Shown: positions 8,728 to 17,366, numbered from the stretch's first letter. The stretch is DNA of 64,000 bases from an uncultured Bacteroidales bacterium (GCA_905235135.1 CAJOKR010000020.1:62001-126000); one strand, 5' to 3'. Notes: generated by a model not told the origin, from the sequence alone. Numbers and translations: made by a program.

Positions 8728-9765
8728 ATGAACGATATTCGAAATATAACATTTGACCAGTTGGTGTCGTTTTTGCGCGAAAATGGCGAAAAGCCGTTTC
8801 GGGCGAAGCAGATTTGGACGTGGTTATGGAAGCGGGGTGCGGGCTCGTTTGACGAGATGACCGACCTCTCCGTGGCGCTGCGGACGAAATTGCAGGAGCA
8901 TTTCACGTTTCACCGGGCGGAAATTGCCGAAGAGGTGCATAGTACCGACAAATCAGCCAAGTTTTTGTTAGAGTTCCACGATGGGAAGATGGTCGAAGGT
9001 GTGCTCATTCCGAGCAAGGATCGCGTTACGGCATGTCTTTCCACTCAAATCGGGTGTCCGCTGCATTGCGCGTTTTGCGCCACCGGCACCATGGGCTTTA
9101 TCCGCAACCTGCACTACAGCGAGGTCATTGACGAATACGTATTGCTCAACAATCGGGCGCAAGAGATTTACAACCAGCATATTACCAACATCGTCTTCAT
9201 GGGCATGGGCGAACCCTTGCTCAACTTCGACAACATGATGACCGCCATCGACATCCTCACCGGCAAGGACTATTTCGGGTTGTCGCCCACGCGAATCACC
9301 CTTTCCACAGCGGGCATCATCAAGGGGATCAAGGCATTGGCGGACAGAGGTTTCCGTTGCGGTTTGGCCATTTCACTGCATAGTGCTGACCCGACCGTCC
9401 GTGGGCAGATTATGCCGGTGACCGAAGGCAATCCGCTGCACGATTTGCAGGCCGCGTTGGTCTATTACCACCAGAAGACCGGCGAGCGCATCACCATCGA
9501 ATATCTGCTGTTATCCAAGGTCAACGATTCGGAAAAGGCGGCTGAGCAGTTGGCCCGTTTCTGCCGACCTTTCCCCGTGAAAATCAACATTATAGAGTAC
9601 AATTCCACCCCCGACTCGCTGTTCCACAAATCCGATCCAGTGCGCAAGCAAGGCTTCATCTCCGTGCTGGAACGTTGCAACATGGTCGTGAACATCCGCC
9701 AGAGCAAAGGGCAGGATATTGCTGCGGCGTGCGGGCAGTTGGTACGGAAAATGGTTAACGGTTAG
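8728..9765 (+). CDS. rlmN: 23S rRNA (adenine-2503-C2)-methyltransferase RlmN
   Basis: Radical-SAM enzyme that methylates A2503 of 23S rRNA and A37 of some tRNAs. The iron-sulphur cysteines are C110, C114 and C117 in GCPLHCAFCATG, and the mechanistic C-terminal cysteine is C335 in AAACGQL. The GEPLLN-type motif (MGMGEPLLNF) is present. The 345-aa length is normal. It starts at ATG 8728, just after a heptamer array, and stops with TAG. A TAGAGACGC palindrome lies 18 bases downstream, where the convergent kinase gene ends. No sign of disruption. Confidence 0.96.
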   Translation: MNDIRNITFDQLVSFLRENGEKPFRAKQIWTWLWKRGAGSFDEMTDLSVALRTKLQEHFTFHRAEIAEEVHSTDKSAKFLLEFHDGKMVEGVLIPSKDRVTACLSTQIGCPLHCAFCATGTMGFIRNLHYSEVIDEYVLLNNRAQEIYNQHITNIVFMGMGEPLLNFDNMMTAIDILTGKDYFGLSPTRITLSTAGIIKGIKALADRGFRCGLAISLHSADPTVRGQIMPVTEGNPLHDLQAALVYYHQKTGERITIEYLLLSKVNDSEKAAEQLARFCRPFPVKINIIEYNSTPDSLFHKSDPVRKQGFISVLERCNMVVNIRQSKGQDIAAACGQLVRKMVNG

Positions 9766-9782
9766 GCGGTTACACGATTAGT

Positions 9783-9829
9783 GTGTAGAGACGCAAAATT
9801 TTGCAGAGCCGTCATAATATGGCGTCTCT
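9783..9829. repeat. GTAGAGACGC inverted-repeat element
   Basis: 47-bp element with terminal GTAGAGACGC / GCGTCTCTAC and an inner GCAAAATTTTGC palindrome, between the convergent rlmN and kinase genes. Related palindromes lie at 27699, 48864 and 52143. Confidence 0.85.
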
Positions 9830-9832
9830 ACG

Positions 9833-11224
9833 TCATTGCTCCCGATGCCGTAACTCTATAACAATTTGCGGGTACTTCTCCTGCAAATGTTTAGCAGTAC
9901 GTTCAGCAAAATAGACCGAGCGGTGCTGGGCGCCCGTGCAGCCGAAATTGACCGTTAGGTGGGTGAACTTGCGCTCTAAGTAGTTGTCCACCGACATGTC
10001 CACTAACGCACATACGTGATTCACAAAGGTTTCCACCTCCTGATATTGCTCCAAATACTCCTTTACGCAGTCGTCTTTGCCAGTGAAGGTGGCATACCGC
10101 TTCTCGCGACCTGGGTTGGGCAGGGCGCGACAGTCGAAGATGAAACCGCCGCCGTTCCCGGAAGGATCCTCCGGAACCCCTTTCTTGAACGAGAAACTCT
10201 GCACCGTGACCGTCAGCACATCCGGATTTAGCTTGGCGGGCTCCACATAGCTGTCCACCACGGTCTGTAGCACGTGCCGCAGATCGGGCAGGTTGGCCGG
10301 CAGCGCCTTCTGCTGCAGCAGATAGCGCATGTTACGGATGGCATACGGCACGCTCTGGAGGAAGTGCGTTTTCCGTTCGAAATAGCCCCGATAACCGTAT
10401 GCGCCCATCGCCTGCATAATGCGGATGAGCGAAAAAGCGTTGAAGTAGGCCTTGAACTGCTTACGATCCACCGAAATGTACTGGGAAAGGTTATCCAGAT
10501 AGCATTCCAGCAGTTCCTCGCGAATTTCGGGGGAAAGGTCGGCCTTCGCATCATACAGCAGCGAGGCAATATCGTACTGCAGCGCCCCTTTTCTGCCGCC
10601 CTGATAATCGATGAACCAGACATCATCCTGATAAACCATGATGTTCCGCGACTGGAAATCCCGATAGAGGAAAAAGTCGTCCTCAACACTGAGCAAATAG
10701 TCCATAAACTGCTGATAATCATCCTCCAAAAGCTGCTCATTGAAGGGGATGTACGCCATCTTGAGGTAGTAGTATTTGAAATAGTTGAGGTCCCACTGCA
10801 TCGACTGCCGGTCAAAGGCAGCGCGAGGGTAGGCCACCGACATGTCCAGCCCCTCTTTTGCGGTCATCTGGAACTTGGGCAGAGCTGCCACCACTTTCCG
10901 ATAATCGTCCATAACCTCTTGGAAATCACCACCATTCTTCCTCACTTCACACAGCTTGTCATACAAGGTTTGCGTCCCGAGGTCATTCAACAGATAGTGT
11001 TTTTCGTCCTCGTGAACGGCAATCAAAGTAGGGACGTTCAGCCCTTTCCCAGCGAAGAAGCGGGTGTATTCGAAGAAGGCACGATTTTCTGTAACATCTT
11101 CATTATAAGCACCTATCAGCGTGCTATTGTCGCCAAAGGTGAAGCGGTAGTAGCGTCGATGCGAGCCAGATTGCGCCAAAGGGACGCAGGAGGTGGGATT
11201 TTGGGCGGCGTGCGCAGTGGCCAT
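9833..11224 (-). CDS. aminoglycoside-phosphotransferase-like kinase fused to RapZ C-terminal domain
   Basis: Two-domain cytoplasmic protein. The N-terminal half is an APH/choline-kinase fold resembling AmgK sugar kinases (GSHRRYYRF nucleotide loop; catalytic YRDFQSRNIM; metal-binding FIDYQGG). The C-terminal 120 residues match the RapZ/YvcJ C-terminal domain (FSFKKGVP, FDCRALPNPG, FGCTGAQHRSVYFAE), which in Proteobacteria binds amino-sugar signals. It may phosphorylate MurNAc or GlcNAc in wall recycling (inference). The track ORF starts at 11329, but its first 35 codons (MKNFLEQPRRGN...) translate a dispersed three-hairpin repeat. ATG 11224 is the next in-frame start, 26 codons before GSHRRYYRF, and is preferred. 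The element could still serve as its leader. Confidence 0.85.
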   Translation of the reverse strand: MATAHAAQNPTSCVPLAQSGSHRRYYRFTFGDNSTLIGAYNEDVTENRAFFEYTRFFAGKGLNVPTLIAVHEDEKHYLLNDLGTQTLYDKLCEVRKNGGDFQEVMDDYRKVVAALPKFQMTAKEGLDMSVAYPRAAFDRQSMQWDLNYFKYYYLKMAYIPFNEQLLEDDYQQFMDYLLSVEDDFFLYRDFQSRNIMVYQDDVWFIDYQGGRKGALQYDIASLLYDAKADLSPEIREELLECYLDNLSQYISVDRKQFKAYFNAFSLIRIMQAMGAYGYRGYFERKTHFLQSVPYAIRNMRYLLQQKALPANLPDLRHVLQTVVDSYVEPAKLNPDVLTVTVQSFSFKKGVPEDPSGNGGGFIFDCRALPNPGREKRYATFTGKDDCVKEYLEQYQEVETFVNHVCALVDMSVDNYLERKFTHLTVNFGCTGAQHRSVYFAERTAKHLQEKYPQIVIELRHREQ

Positions 11225-11246
11225 TGCGGTTAACGTCTCTGTTGGG

Positions 11247-11322
11247 CCCCACACTGCGCTTCGCTTGTGTGGGGTTATTTGCGCTTCGCGCGTGTTGCCT
11301 CTTCGAGGCTGCTCAAGGAAAT
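11247..11322 (-). repeat. three-hairpin 'CCCCACA' element, copy A
   Basis: Read on the minus strand: TTCCTTGAGCAGCCTCGAAG (box 1 hairpin GCCTC-gaa-GAGGC), GCGCGAAGCGC (box 2) and CCCCACAC...GTGTGGGG enclosing GCGAAGCGC (box 3). It lies just 5' of the kinase-RapZ gene and within its longest ORF. Confidence 0.85.
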
Positions 11323-11373
11323 TTTTCATATATATGGTTCTTCGACCGTTATCTAATTATCTGATACTTAAAT

Positions 11374-11432
11374 CCTAAACCCTAAACCTTAAACCTTAAA
11401 CCTTAAACCTTAAACCTTAAACCTTAAACCTT
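11374..11432 (-). repeat. (GGTTTAA)n heptamer array, minus orientation
   Basis: About eight units (AACCTTA on the plus strand). On the minus strand the rodA stop TAA is directly followed by GGTTTAAGG. Confidence 0.9.
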
Positions 11433-12687
11433 AATTATCATTCAATTTGATGAAACAGAACAGCATGATGGTGAAGGACCAGAGGGAGGAACCGCCGTAG
11501 CTGATGAAGGGTAAGGGGATGCCGATGATGGGCAGGAGGCCGGTGGTCATGCCGATGTTGATGAAAAAGTGGAAGGCGAGGATGCCTGCTATGCCGTACC
11601 CGTAGTAGCGTACGAACGGATTTCGCTGTTTCTCAGAGAGTTTCAGGATGCGGAAGATGAGGGCACCGAAAAGTCCGAAGACTACCAAAGTGCCGAAGAA
11701 ACCCCATTCCTCGCCGATGGCACAGAAGATGAAGTCGGTGCTTTGCTCGGGTACGAAGTTGAGCTTCGTCTGCGTGCCTTTCAGGTAGCCCTTGCCGAAC
11801 AAGCCGCCCGAGCCGATGGCGATTTTCGACTGGTTGAGGTTGAAGTCGGCACCCAACGGGTCGGAAGTTTTGCCCATGATGGTGTCAATACGCTGTTTTT
11901 GGTGCGGTTCGAGGCCGTGCTCATATAGGAAGTTGACGGAGAAAACGAACGCGACACAGGCCAAATAAACGATGACGTTGCGGCGGTATTTCTTCTTCTG
12001 GGTGCGGTTGGCAATCATGAAGGCGATGAAAACCGCCGTGATGATGGCGATGGAGTAGGTTTCGTTGAATTTCAGCGTGATGAAGGCGATAATGCCCGCA
12101 ATGATACCGAGTACTAAAAATTCCGCACTCAACCCCTCGCGGTAGAAGAGGATGATGAAGGAGAAGAAGACCAGTGCGGAACCCGCGTCGTGCTGCAATA
12201 GCGCCACAATGATGGGGATGAAGACCAACCCGAATTGCGCAAGCCACACGTAGCGGCGTTGGTTGGCGGTCTTGCCCTCCTGCATGAACTTGGCCAAAGC
12301 CAAGGCCGTGGCCACCTTCATAAACTCCGTGGGCTGTATGCTGAAACTACCGATTTTGATCCACGACTTTGCACCGTTGATTTCGGCCCCGATAAAGATT
12401 ACGAGTACCATCAAAAATAGGCAGAAGAGGTAGAAAAAGTAGGGATAATGCTGTATTATTCCACTGTCTATCAGTAATATAACAATAGCTAAAAGGATAG
12501 AGGTCCCAATCCAGATCATCTGTTTGCTGTAGGGTTGCCCGAAGTCGAAAATCGGGGTGGAACCGTCGGGGATGTAGCAGGTGGAATAGATGGTGATCCA
12601 GCCGATGATGACCAGCGCGAGGTAGTAGCAGATCAGCCGGGCGTCAAAACCCTTGGACATCTTATTGTATGGTTCTAATTTCGGCAT
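11431..12687 (-). CDS. rodA: rod shape-determining protein RodA (SEDS glycosyltransferase)
   Basis: Polytopic SEDS-family peptidoglycan polymerase that works with PBP2 in cell elongation. 418 aa with about ten hydrophobic segments. The family signatures are NGAKSWI in the loop after TM3, FMKVATALALAKFM, and the C-terminal GIPLPFISYGGSSLWS block. Two bases separate it from the PBP2 gene upstream, so rodA and PBP2 are clearly co-transcribed as their partnership predicts. The stop runs straight into a heptamer array. MreBCD, often nearby in other lineages, is not in this window. Confidence 0.95.
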   Translation of the reverse strand: MPKLEPYNKMSKGFDARLICYYLALVIIGWITIYSTCYIPDGSTPIFDFGQPYSKQMIWIGTSILLAIVILLIDSGIIQHYPYFFYLFCLFLMVLVIFIGAEINGAKSWIKIGSFSIQPTEFMKVATALALAKFMQEGKTANQRRYVWLAQFGLVFIPIIVALLQHDAGSALVFFSFIILFYREGLSAEFLVLGIIAGIIAFITLKFNETYSIAIITAVFIAFMIANRTQKKKYRRNVIVYLACVAFVFSVNFLYEHGLEPHQKQRIDTIMGKTSDPLGADFNLNQSKIAIGSGGLFGKGYLKGTQTKLNFVPEQSTDFIFCAIGEEWGFFGTLVVFGLFGALIFRILKLSEKQRNPFVRYYGYGIAGILAFHFFINIGMTTGLLPIIGIPLPFISYGGSSLWSFTIMLFCFIKLNDN

Positions 12688-12689
12688 GG

Positions 12690-14498
12690 CTACTTGATTT
12701 TCATTTCTTTCATCCGTTGTTCGAGGTCGGTGCGCTCGACTTTGCGATTGAGGTAGTATTCAGCCATCAGGCTGGCGATGGGGCAGGCTACGGTGGCTCC
12801 AAAGCCGCCGTTTTCCACTAAGCAGAAGACGACGATTTGGGGGTCGTTGGCCGGGGCAATGAGGGCAAATACGGAGTGGTCGCGGCCGTGTGGGTTCTGT
12901 GCTGTACCAGTCTTACCGGCCACTTCAATGCCGGGAATCTGCGCCCCGCGTCCCGTACCAGCCGTCACCACCTGTTTCATGCCCTGCAGCACCGTCTCAA
13001 AGTGGCGCGGCTCGATTTTGGAGTATATCTTATCGCTAAACTGCGTGTTAAGGCTGTCTCTATTCCCGATGGCGCGCACCACATGCGGACGGATGTAGTA
13101 ACCCTTGTTGGCGATGACGGCCAGCATGTTGGCCATCTGCAGCGGGGTCACCGCCGCCTCGCCCTGCCCGATGCCCATTGAGACTACCGTGTTGCCGTTC
13201 CAGCTGTTGTTGTATTTCTTGTCGAAATATTCCGCTGTCGGGATGCGCCCTTTCAGCTCGTAAGGCAGGTCGGTGTCGAACACCTGCAGAAAGCCCATCG
13301 AGCTCATGTAATCGAGCCAGGCGGTGTAAGCTTCGTCGATGTTCTTGTATTTCACGCGGTTGGAGAGGATGTTGTAGTAAGCGCGGCAGAAGAAAGTGTT
13401 GCAAGAACGTTGGATGGCGCTGTAGATATTGAGACCGCCGCAGTTATGGCAGTGTACAACGTGATTGCCGAGATGGTAACCGCCGCCGGAGCAGGAATAG
13501 ACCGTCGAAGGGGTGATGATATGGTCTTGCAGCGCGATAAGCCCGTTGGCCAATTTGAAGGTGGAACCAGGGGGATAGGCAGCCTGCAACGCTCTGTTAA
13601 ACAGCGGTTTCTCGGGATCTGTCACTAACTTGCCATAGTTTTTCGGGCGGGCGGTACCGACTAAAAGGTTCGGGTCGTAGTTGGGGCTGGAGACCAGGCA
13701 GAGAATCTCGCCGGTTTTGGGTTCGATAGCCACGATGGCGCCCCGTTTGCCAGCCATCAGCTCCTCGCCATAGCGTTGCAGCTGCATGTCGAGGGTGCTC
13801 CAGATGGAGGTTCCAGGCACGGCTACGATATCGTCCTCGCCGTTGTTGTAAGAGCCCATTTCACGGTTATGAACGTCCACCAGCACCTTCCGTTTGCCTT
13901 TCACGCCACGCAAAATCGGCTCATACGCTTTCTCAATGCCGCTCTTGCCGATATAGTCGCCCATCCGGTAGTAGCTGTCGTTTTCTACATCTTGCTCATC
14001 CACCTCACTGACATAGCCGAGAATGTGAGCTGCGATGGGCTGCGGATAGGAGCGCAAAGTACGGCTTTGCACGAAAAATCCCGGAAATTCGGACATCTTT
14101 TCCTGTAAATAGCCGTAGTCTTCCTTGGAAATCTGCTGTTTGAACAACGAAGGCACGCTGCCGGAATATTTCTTCGCTTTTTCAATTTTCTTCCGCACAT
14201 CTTCGATATCCAAGTCCAGTACCCGGCACAGTTCCGACGTGTCAAAAGGTCGTAACTCCTTGGGTACCACCATCAAATCGTAGGCAGCATCGTTATACAC
14301 TAACAGCGAATCGTTACGGTCGTAGATGAAACCGCGGGCGGGGTGGATGGTAATCTCACGGATGGCGTTTTCGTCGGCTTTGGTCTTGTACGACGTGTTC
14401 AGCACCTGCAAACGGAACAAATGCACCGTGTAGGCCGCCAGCAAAATGCCGAGGGCTGCCACAATGATGTAGTAACGTTTGCTGTTGTCTTGTGCCAT
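12690..14498 (-). CDS. mrdA: penicillin-binding protein 2 (class B transpeptidase)
   Basis: Elongation-specific DD-transpeptidase anchored in the inner membrane. N-terminal helix YYIIVAALGILLAAYTVHLF, then the dimerisation domain (GFIYDRNDSLLVYN). The transpeptidase domain has catalytic SxxK as GSTFK (about residue 310), SxN as SCN in QRSCNTFF, and KTG in AGKTGTAQN. 602 aa is normal. The start ATG overlaps the stop of the polyprenyl synthase gene by one base (TAATG), and rodA follows two bases downstream: a tight three-gene operon for lipid carrier, transpeptidase and polymerase. Confidence 0.95.
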   Translation of the reverse strand: MAQDNSKRYYIIVAALGILLAAYTVHLFRLQVLNTSYKTKADENAIREITIHPARGFIYDRNDSLLVYNDAAYDLMVVPKELRPFDTSELCRVLDLDIEDVRKKIEKAKKYSGSVPSLFKQQISKEDYGYLQEKMSEFPGFFVQSRTLRSYPQPIAAHILGYVSEVDEQDVENDSYYRMGDYIGKSGIEKAYEPILRGVKGKRKVLVDVHNREMGSYNNGEDDIVAVPGTSIWSTLDMQLQRYGEELMAGKRGAIVAIEPKTGEILCLVSSPNYDPNLLVGTARPKNYGKLVTDPEKPLFNRALQAAYPPGSTFKLANGLIALQDHIITPSTVYSCSGGGYHLGNHVVHCHNCGGLNIYSAIQRSCNTFFCRAYYNILSNRVKYKNIDEAYTAWLDYMSSMGFLQVFDTDLPYELKGRIPTAEYFDKKYNNSWNGNTVVSMGIGQGEAAVTPLQMANMLAVIANKGYYIRPHVVRAIGNRDSLNTQFSDKIYSKIEPRHFETVLQGMKQVVTAGTGRGAQIPGIEVAGKTGTAQNPHGRDHSVFALIAPANDPQIVVFCLVENGGFGATVACPIASLMAEYYLNRKVERTDLEQRMKEMKIK

Positions 14499-15457
14499 TA
14501 TTTGTCGCGGCTTTGCAGACGGTGGACGAGGGAGAGCACGAAGGCTTTCTTTTCCTTTTCGGTATGGATGCGGTTGATGTCGTCAATGCATTTTTCCGTA
14601 TAGCGGGCAATTTCCTTTTCCGTGGCCTCTTTTGCGTGTACGGCATCGAAAATGGACTTCACCGCGAGGAATTTCGCTTTCTCGTCCGTAGCGGGTGTGG
14701 TGAAGAGTCTGTGCAGCTCCTGTTTTTGCGATTCGTCGGCCAGTTCGAGGGCTTTCAGCAGAAGGAAAGTCTTCTTGTTGTCCTTGATGTCGCCACCCAC
14801 AGCCTTGCCGAAAACCTCTTCTTCGGCATAAACATCGAGCAGATCATCGGCAATCTGGAAAGCGATACCGAGATGGATACCGAGATCGTAAAGGGCCTGC
14901 AGACTCTCCTCATCGGCACCGGCGAAGCGACCCCCAGCCTTCAGACAGCCCGCGAACATGACGGAGGTTTTCAGCCGAATCATGTTGAGATACTCGTCGA
15001 GGGAAACTTCGTCCATAGTCTCGAAGTCGAGGTCATATTGCTGACCCTCACACACTTCCAGCGCCGTTCGACCAAAAATATCGATGAGGTCGAGGATTGT
15101 TTTCGGGTCGCATTGCAGTTTCAGAAGCTGTTGCATGGCGATTACTGCGAGGGCATCTCCGGCGAGGATGGCGATATTGCCGTTCCATTTCTTATAGACG
15201 GTCGGTTGCCCACGGCGCACATCAGCCTTGTCCATGATATCGTCGTGGATAAGAGTGAAGTTATGCAGCATCTCAAAGGCGGCCGCGATATGCTTGACCT
15301 GTTCCGGGTCGCCATTGAACATCTCAGCGGCAATATACACCAACTGCGGGCGCAATCGCTTACCCGATTGCATTAAGATGTAACTAATTGGATTATAGAG
15401 ATTTTCGGGTCTCTTATCTTGCAGGATTTTCTGAAATAGTTGTTCGATGTTATTCAC
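14498..15457 (-). CDS. polyprenyl diphosphate synthase (IspA/IspB-type)
   Basis: Trans-prenyl chain-elongating enzyme. The first Asp-rich motif is DDIMDKADVRRG and the second is QIADDLLDVY. GKRLRPQL is the usual substrate-binding Lys/Arg pair. The product length (GGPP versus octaprenyl) cannot be told by eye. The track's start at 15484 is a TTG inside a TATCTTTG promoter box, so it cannot be the real start. GTG 15457 (MNNIEQLFQKIL...) fits, 25 bases after the box. It is the first gene of the operon with PBP2 and rodA. Confidence 0.9.
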   Translation of the reverse strand: MNNIEQLFQKILQDKRPENLYNPISYILMQSGKRLRPQLVYIAAEMFNGDPEQVKHIAAAFEMLHNFTLIHDDIMDKADVRRGQPTVYKKWNGNIAILAGDALAVIAMQQLLKLQCDPKTILDLIDIFGRTALEVCEGQQYDLDFETMDEVSLDEYLNMIRLKTSVMFAGCLKAGGRFAGADEESLQALYDLGIHLGIAFQIADDLLDVYAEEEVFGKAVGGDIKDNKKTFLLLKALELADESQKQELHRLFTTPATDEKAKFLAVKSIFDAVHAKEATEKEIARYTEKCIDDINRIHTEKEKKAFVLSLVHRLQSRDK

Positions 15458-15481
15458 GACTTTGCTGGTTTTTAGAACCTG

Positions 15482-15489
15482 CAAAGATA
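15482..15489 (-). promoter_or_regulatory. Bacteroidota -7 box TATCTTTG
   Basis: TATCTTTG on the minus strand, 25 bases before the preferred GTG of the polyprenyl synthase gene. It matches the TAnnTTTG consensus of the primary sigma factor in this phylum. Confidence 0.7.
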
Positions 15490-15522
15490 CAATTTTTTAG
15501 GCAACAGCGGTAGGGTGAAGTA

Positions 15523-15586
15523 AAGACTTAAGACTTAGGACTTAAGACTTAGGTTACGTCTCAAGTCTCAAATCTCAAGTCTTACG
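15523..15586 (-). repeat. AAGTCTTAAGTCTC-type short tandem repeat
   Basis: Imperfect AGACTTAAG/AGACTTGAG units downstream of the cyclo-ligase gene. Same family as 7215-7283, opposite orientation. Confidence 0.85.
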
Positions 15587-16105
15587 TTAAACGGTTAGGA
15601 TTTCGTCGATGGGGCGGTCGTGGGGTTCGGAAGGAGGGACCAGCTGGAAGTCGAAACAGAGACCGAGGGTGGGCGTTTGCGGGTGCTGAGCTAAGAAACG
15701 GTCGTAATAGCCGCGACCACGTCCCAAACGGTGTCCTTCGCTGTCGAAAGCCATACCAGGCACCACAATGAGGTCGAAAGCGCCGGTATAGGGATTGTTT
15801 TGCGGTTCGGGGATGTGGAAGTCTCCCTCCGCAAAGGGCGTATTATCAGCCAGTTCCACCGGGATGATGTCATCACCGACCACGGTGGGCAGGATGATGG
15901 TCTTCCGATGGCGCCATTCCTCAATGAACGACAGTGTTTGCACTTCGTCAGGTAGGGAGGCATAGAGCATCACCCTTTCGGCAGCGAGAAAGCGCGGATG
16001 GGAAGCCAGCTTTTGCAGCACCGCCTCCGACTGCTTTTGCAGCTCTTCCGGGGTATGCTGTTTCTTGGCGATGCGGATTTGTTGGCGGAGGTCTTTTTTG
16101 TTCAT
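15587..16105 (-). CDS. 5-formyltetrahydrofolate cyclo-ligase
   Basis: ATP-dependent conversion of 5-formyl-THF to 5,10-methenyl-THF in folate metabolism. MNKKDLRQQIRIAKKQ is the typical N-terminus. The family motif GxGxGYYDRFL appears as LGRGRGYYDRFL, and LGLCFDFQ closes the fold. 172 aa from ATG 16105. The track's start at 16204 would add 33 residues (MLITPHKRSAVWG...) that only translate a dispersed repeat, so it is rejected. It lies downstream of the bactofilin/AtpI group with a 220-bp repeat element in between. Confidence 0.93.
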   Translation of the reverse strand: MNKKDLRQQIRIAKKQHTPEELQKQSEAVLQKLASHPRFLAAERVMLYASLPDEVQTLSFIEEWRHRKTIILPTVVGDDIIPVELADNTPFAEGDFHIPEPQNNPYTGAFDLIVVPGMAFDSEGHRLGRGRGYYDRFLAQHPQTPTLGLCFDFQLVPPSEPHDRPIDEILTV

Positions 16106-16120
16106 GTCTTTTTTGCTTGT

Positions 16121-16340
16121 CCCCACACTGCGCTTCGCTTGTGTGGGGTTATTAGCACTTCGTGCGCCCCACACTGCGCTTCGCTTGTGTGGGGTTATTA
16201 GCACTTCGTGCGCCCCACACTGCGGCTTACGCCTTGTGTGGGGTTATTAGCACTTCGTGCGCCCCACACTGCGCTTCGCTTGTGTGGGGTTATTAGCACT
16301 TCGTGCGTTTTGCCCCTCCGGGGCTGCTTAAGGAAGTATT
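16121..16340 (-). repeat. three-hairpin 'CCCCACA' element, copy B, four tandem units
   Basis: Box 1 (GCCCC-gga-GGGGC) at 16308-16340, then four tandem 46-49-bp units of box 2 (GCAC-gaa-GTGC) plus box 3 (CCCCACAC...GTGTGGGG) at 16262-16307, 16213-16261, 16167-16212 and 16121-16166 on the minus strand. The 16213 unit replaces the inner GCGAAGCGC by GGCGTAAGCC, which still pairs. It ends 16 bases before the cyclo-ligase ATG. Confidence 0.93.
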
Positions 16341-16341
16341 T

Positions 16342-16732
16342 TTAAGTATTCTTTTTTTCTTGTTTCAGGAGGAAGATTTCGAAGATGGCGTAGAGGAAAT
16401 AGATGACCAAGGAAGGCGATGGCGAAGCGGAGGGCGTCTTCGCGGTTGAAGAACATGTACAGGAGCAGGAACATCAGGCAGGAAAGGAGTTTTACGGTGC
16501 GGGAGAGCATGTAGGAGGTGACGAATTTTTTGCCGTCCTGACCGTCGTCGCTGCGGAGGACGATGTACATGGTGAAGAGGGTCATCACAAAGAAGAAGAG
16601 CACGATGAAGGGCAGCGCGGGGGTGGCGAGCTGAGGCCAGATCCATTGGAACAGCAGTGCCAGCGCGGCGATGATGACCGAAAACACGATGATTCGGAAC
16701 GAGAACTTCTTAATCGGTACCTTTTTGCTCAT
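16342..16732 (-). pseudogene. small four-helix membrane protein next to AtpI-like gene (frameshifted)
   Basis: The track shows a 134-aa ORF ending in HLFPLRHLRNLPPETRKK, an odd hydrophilic tail for a membrane protein. Dropping one G at TTGGTC (plus-strand CC at 16406-16407) gives instead VIYFLYAIFEIFLLKQEKK, a normal fourth membrane helix with a basic end and a stop at 16342. I therefore read this as a single-base insertion in a protein of about 129 aa. The intact part has three helices (IIVFSVIIAALALLFQWIW; LPFIVLFFFVMTLFTMYIVL; KLLSCLMFLLLYMFF). It overlaps the AtpI-like start by 23 bases. Function unknown; the position suggests an accessory to ATP synthase assembly. Confidence 0.72.
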
Positions 16733-16967
16733 TTTTTTGCTTCTTTTGGGTTTTCATTGTGGATCGGATGATGAGGTACAGCGAAATCGCGATGCCGGCC
16801 AGAGAGCAGACGATCGTAAATAATGGACTGATGTTCAGTAGTTTATCAAGCTTAATACCTCCGAAGACACCCAATGCGATGACGGCTCCCATTTCAAACG
16901 CCAGGTTGGAGTAGGTGGCGTATTGATGTATGGGGGAGCTTTTTTCAGGGGTGCCCTTACCGGTCAT
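16710..16967 (-). CDS. AtpZ/AtpI-like membrane protein
   Basis: 85-aa protein with two membrane helices (LAFEMGAVIALGVFGGIKLDKLL and FTIVCSLAGIAISLYLIIRSTM), the size and pattern of the AtpI/AtpZ family, which aids c-ring assembly or cation supply for F-type ATP synthase. In many Bacteroidota a gene of this type precedes atpB-E-F. Here no a, c or b subunit gene follows, and the catalytic genes are 8 kb away. It starts 3 bases after the bactofilin stop and overlaps the next small membrane gene. Confidence 0.72.
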   Translation of the reverse strand: MTGKGTPEKSSPIHQYATYSNLAFEMGAVIALGVFGGIKLDKLLNISPLFTIVCSLAGIAISLYLIIRSTMKTQKKQKNEQKGTD

Positions 16968-16970
16968 TCG

Positions 16971-17366
16971 TTACTTCTTTTCGGGTTGCGCGGCGGGTTG
17001 TTGTGCGGCCACGCGGTTGTTGCGCATCTTGCAGTTTCCTGAGAATTCAGCGCCGGGTTCGATGGCAATCTTGCCCGTTTCGATATTGCCGATGAGGTTA
17101 GCAGTGGCTTTCAGGGAGACCAGCTCCGAAACCAGCAGGGATTCGGCTTTCACCGCACCCTCAATCTCGATGTTGGCGCATTTGATGTTGCCTTCCACCA
17201 CGCCGCTGCGTCCGACGATAATCTTGGCCTTGCTTTCGATATTACCGCGCAATGCGCCATCGATGCGGCAGTCGGAGGAGGTGATCAGATTGCCCTGCAG
17301 CTGGGTGCCCTGGGCGATGACATTCACGGCAGAAACGCCGTAATCACGAGTATCGGTCTCTTTCAT
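16971..17366 (-). CDS. bactofilin family (DUF583) cytoskeletal protein
   Basis: 131 aa polymer-forming protein. The core is a right-handed beta-helix of short Gly/Ile/Val repeats (GTQLQGNLI, GALRGNIESKAKIIVG, GVVEGNIKCANIEIEG, LIGNIETGKIAIEPGAEFSGNC). Bactofilins form membrane-associated filaments that guide wall synthesis or secretion machines. It is placed 13 bases after PorW/SprE and 3 bases before the AtpI-like gene, so the three are likely co-transcribed. Confidence 0.9.
   Translation of the reverse strand: MKETDTRDYGVSAVNVIAQGTQLQGNLITSSDCRIDGALRGNIESKAKIIVGRSGVVEGNIKCANIEIEGAVKAESLLVSELVSLKATANLIGNIETGKIAIEPGAEFSGNCKMRNNRVAAQQPAAQPEKK

Noticed and set aside
15587-16204. Extended N-terminus MLITPHKRSAVWG on the cyclo-ligase, and MQLTPYKRRRSVMWG on IspD
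   Set aside because: These peptides translate the dispersed CCCCACA element; family starts lie at MNKKDLRQQ and MKKQRNIAI.
16121-16340. CRISPR array (four near-identical 46-bp units)
   Set aside because: Units are directly contiguous with no variable spacers, are self-complementary, and no cas gene is present.
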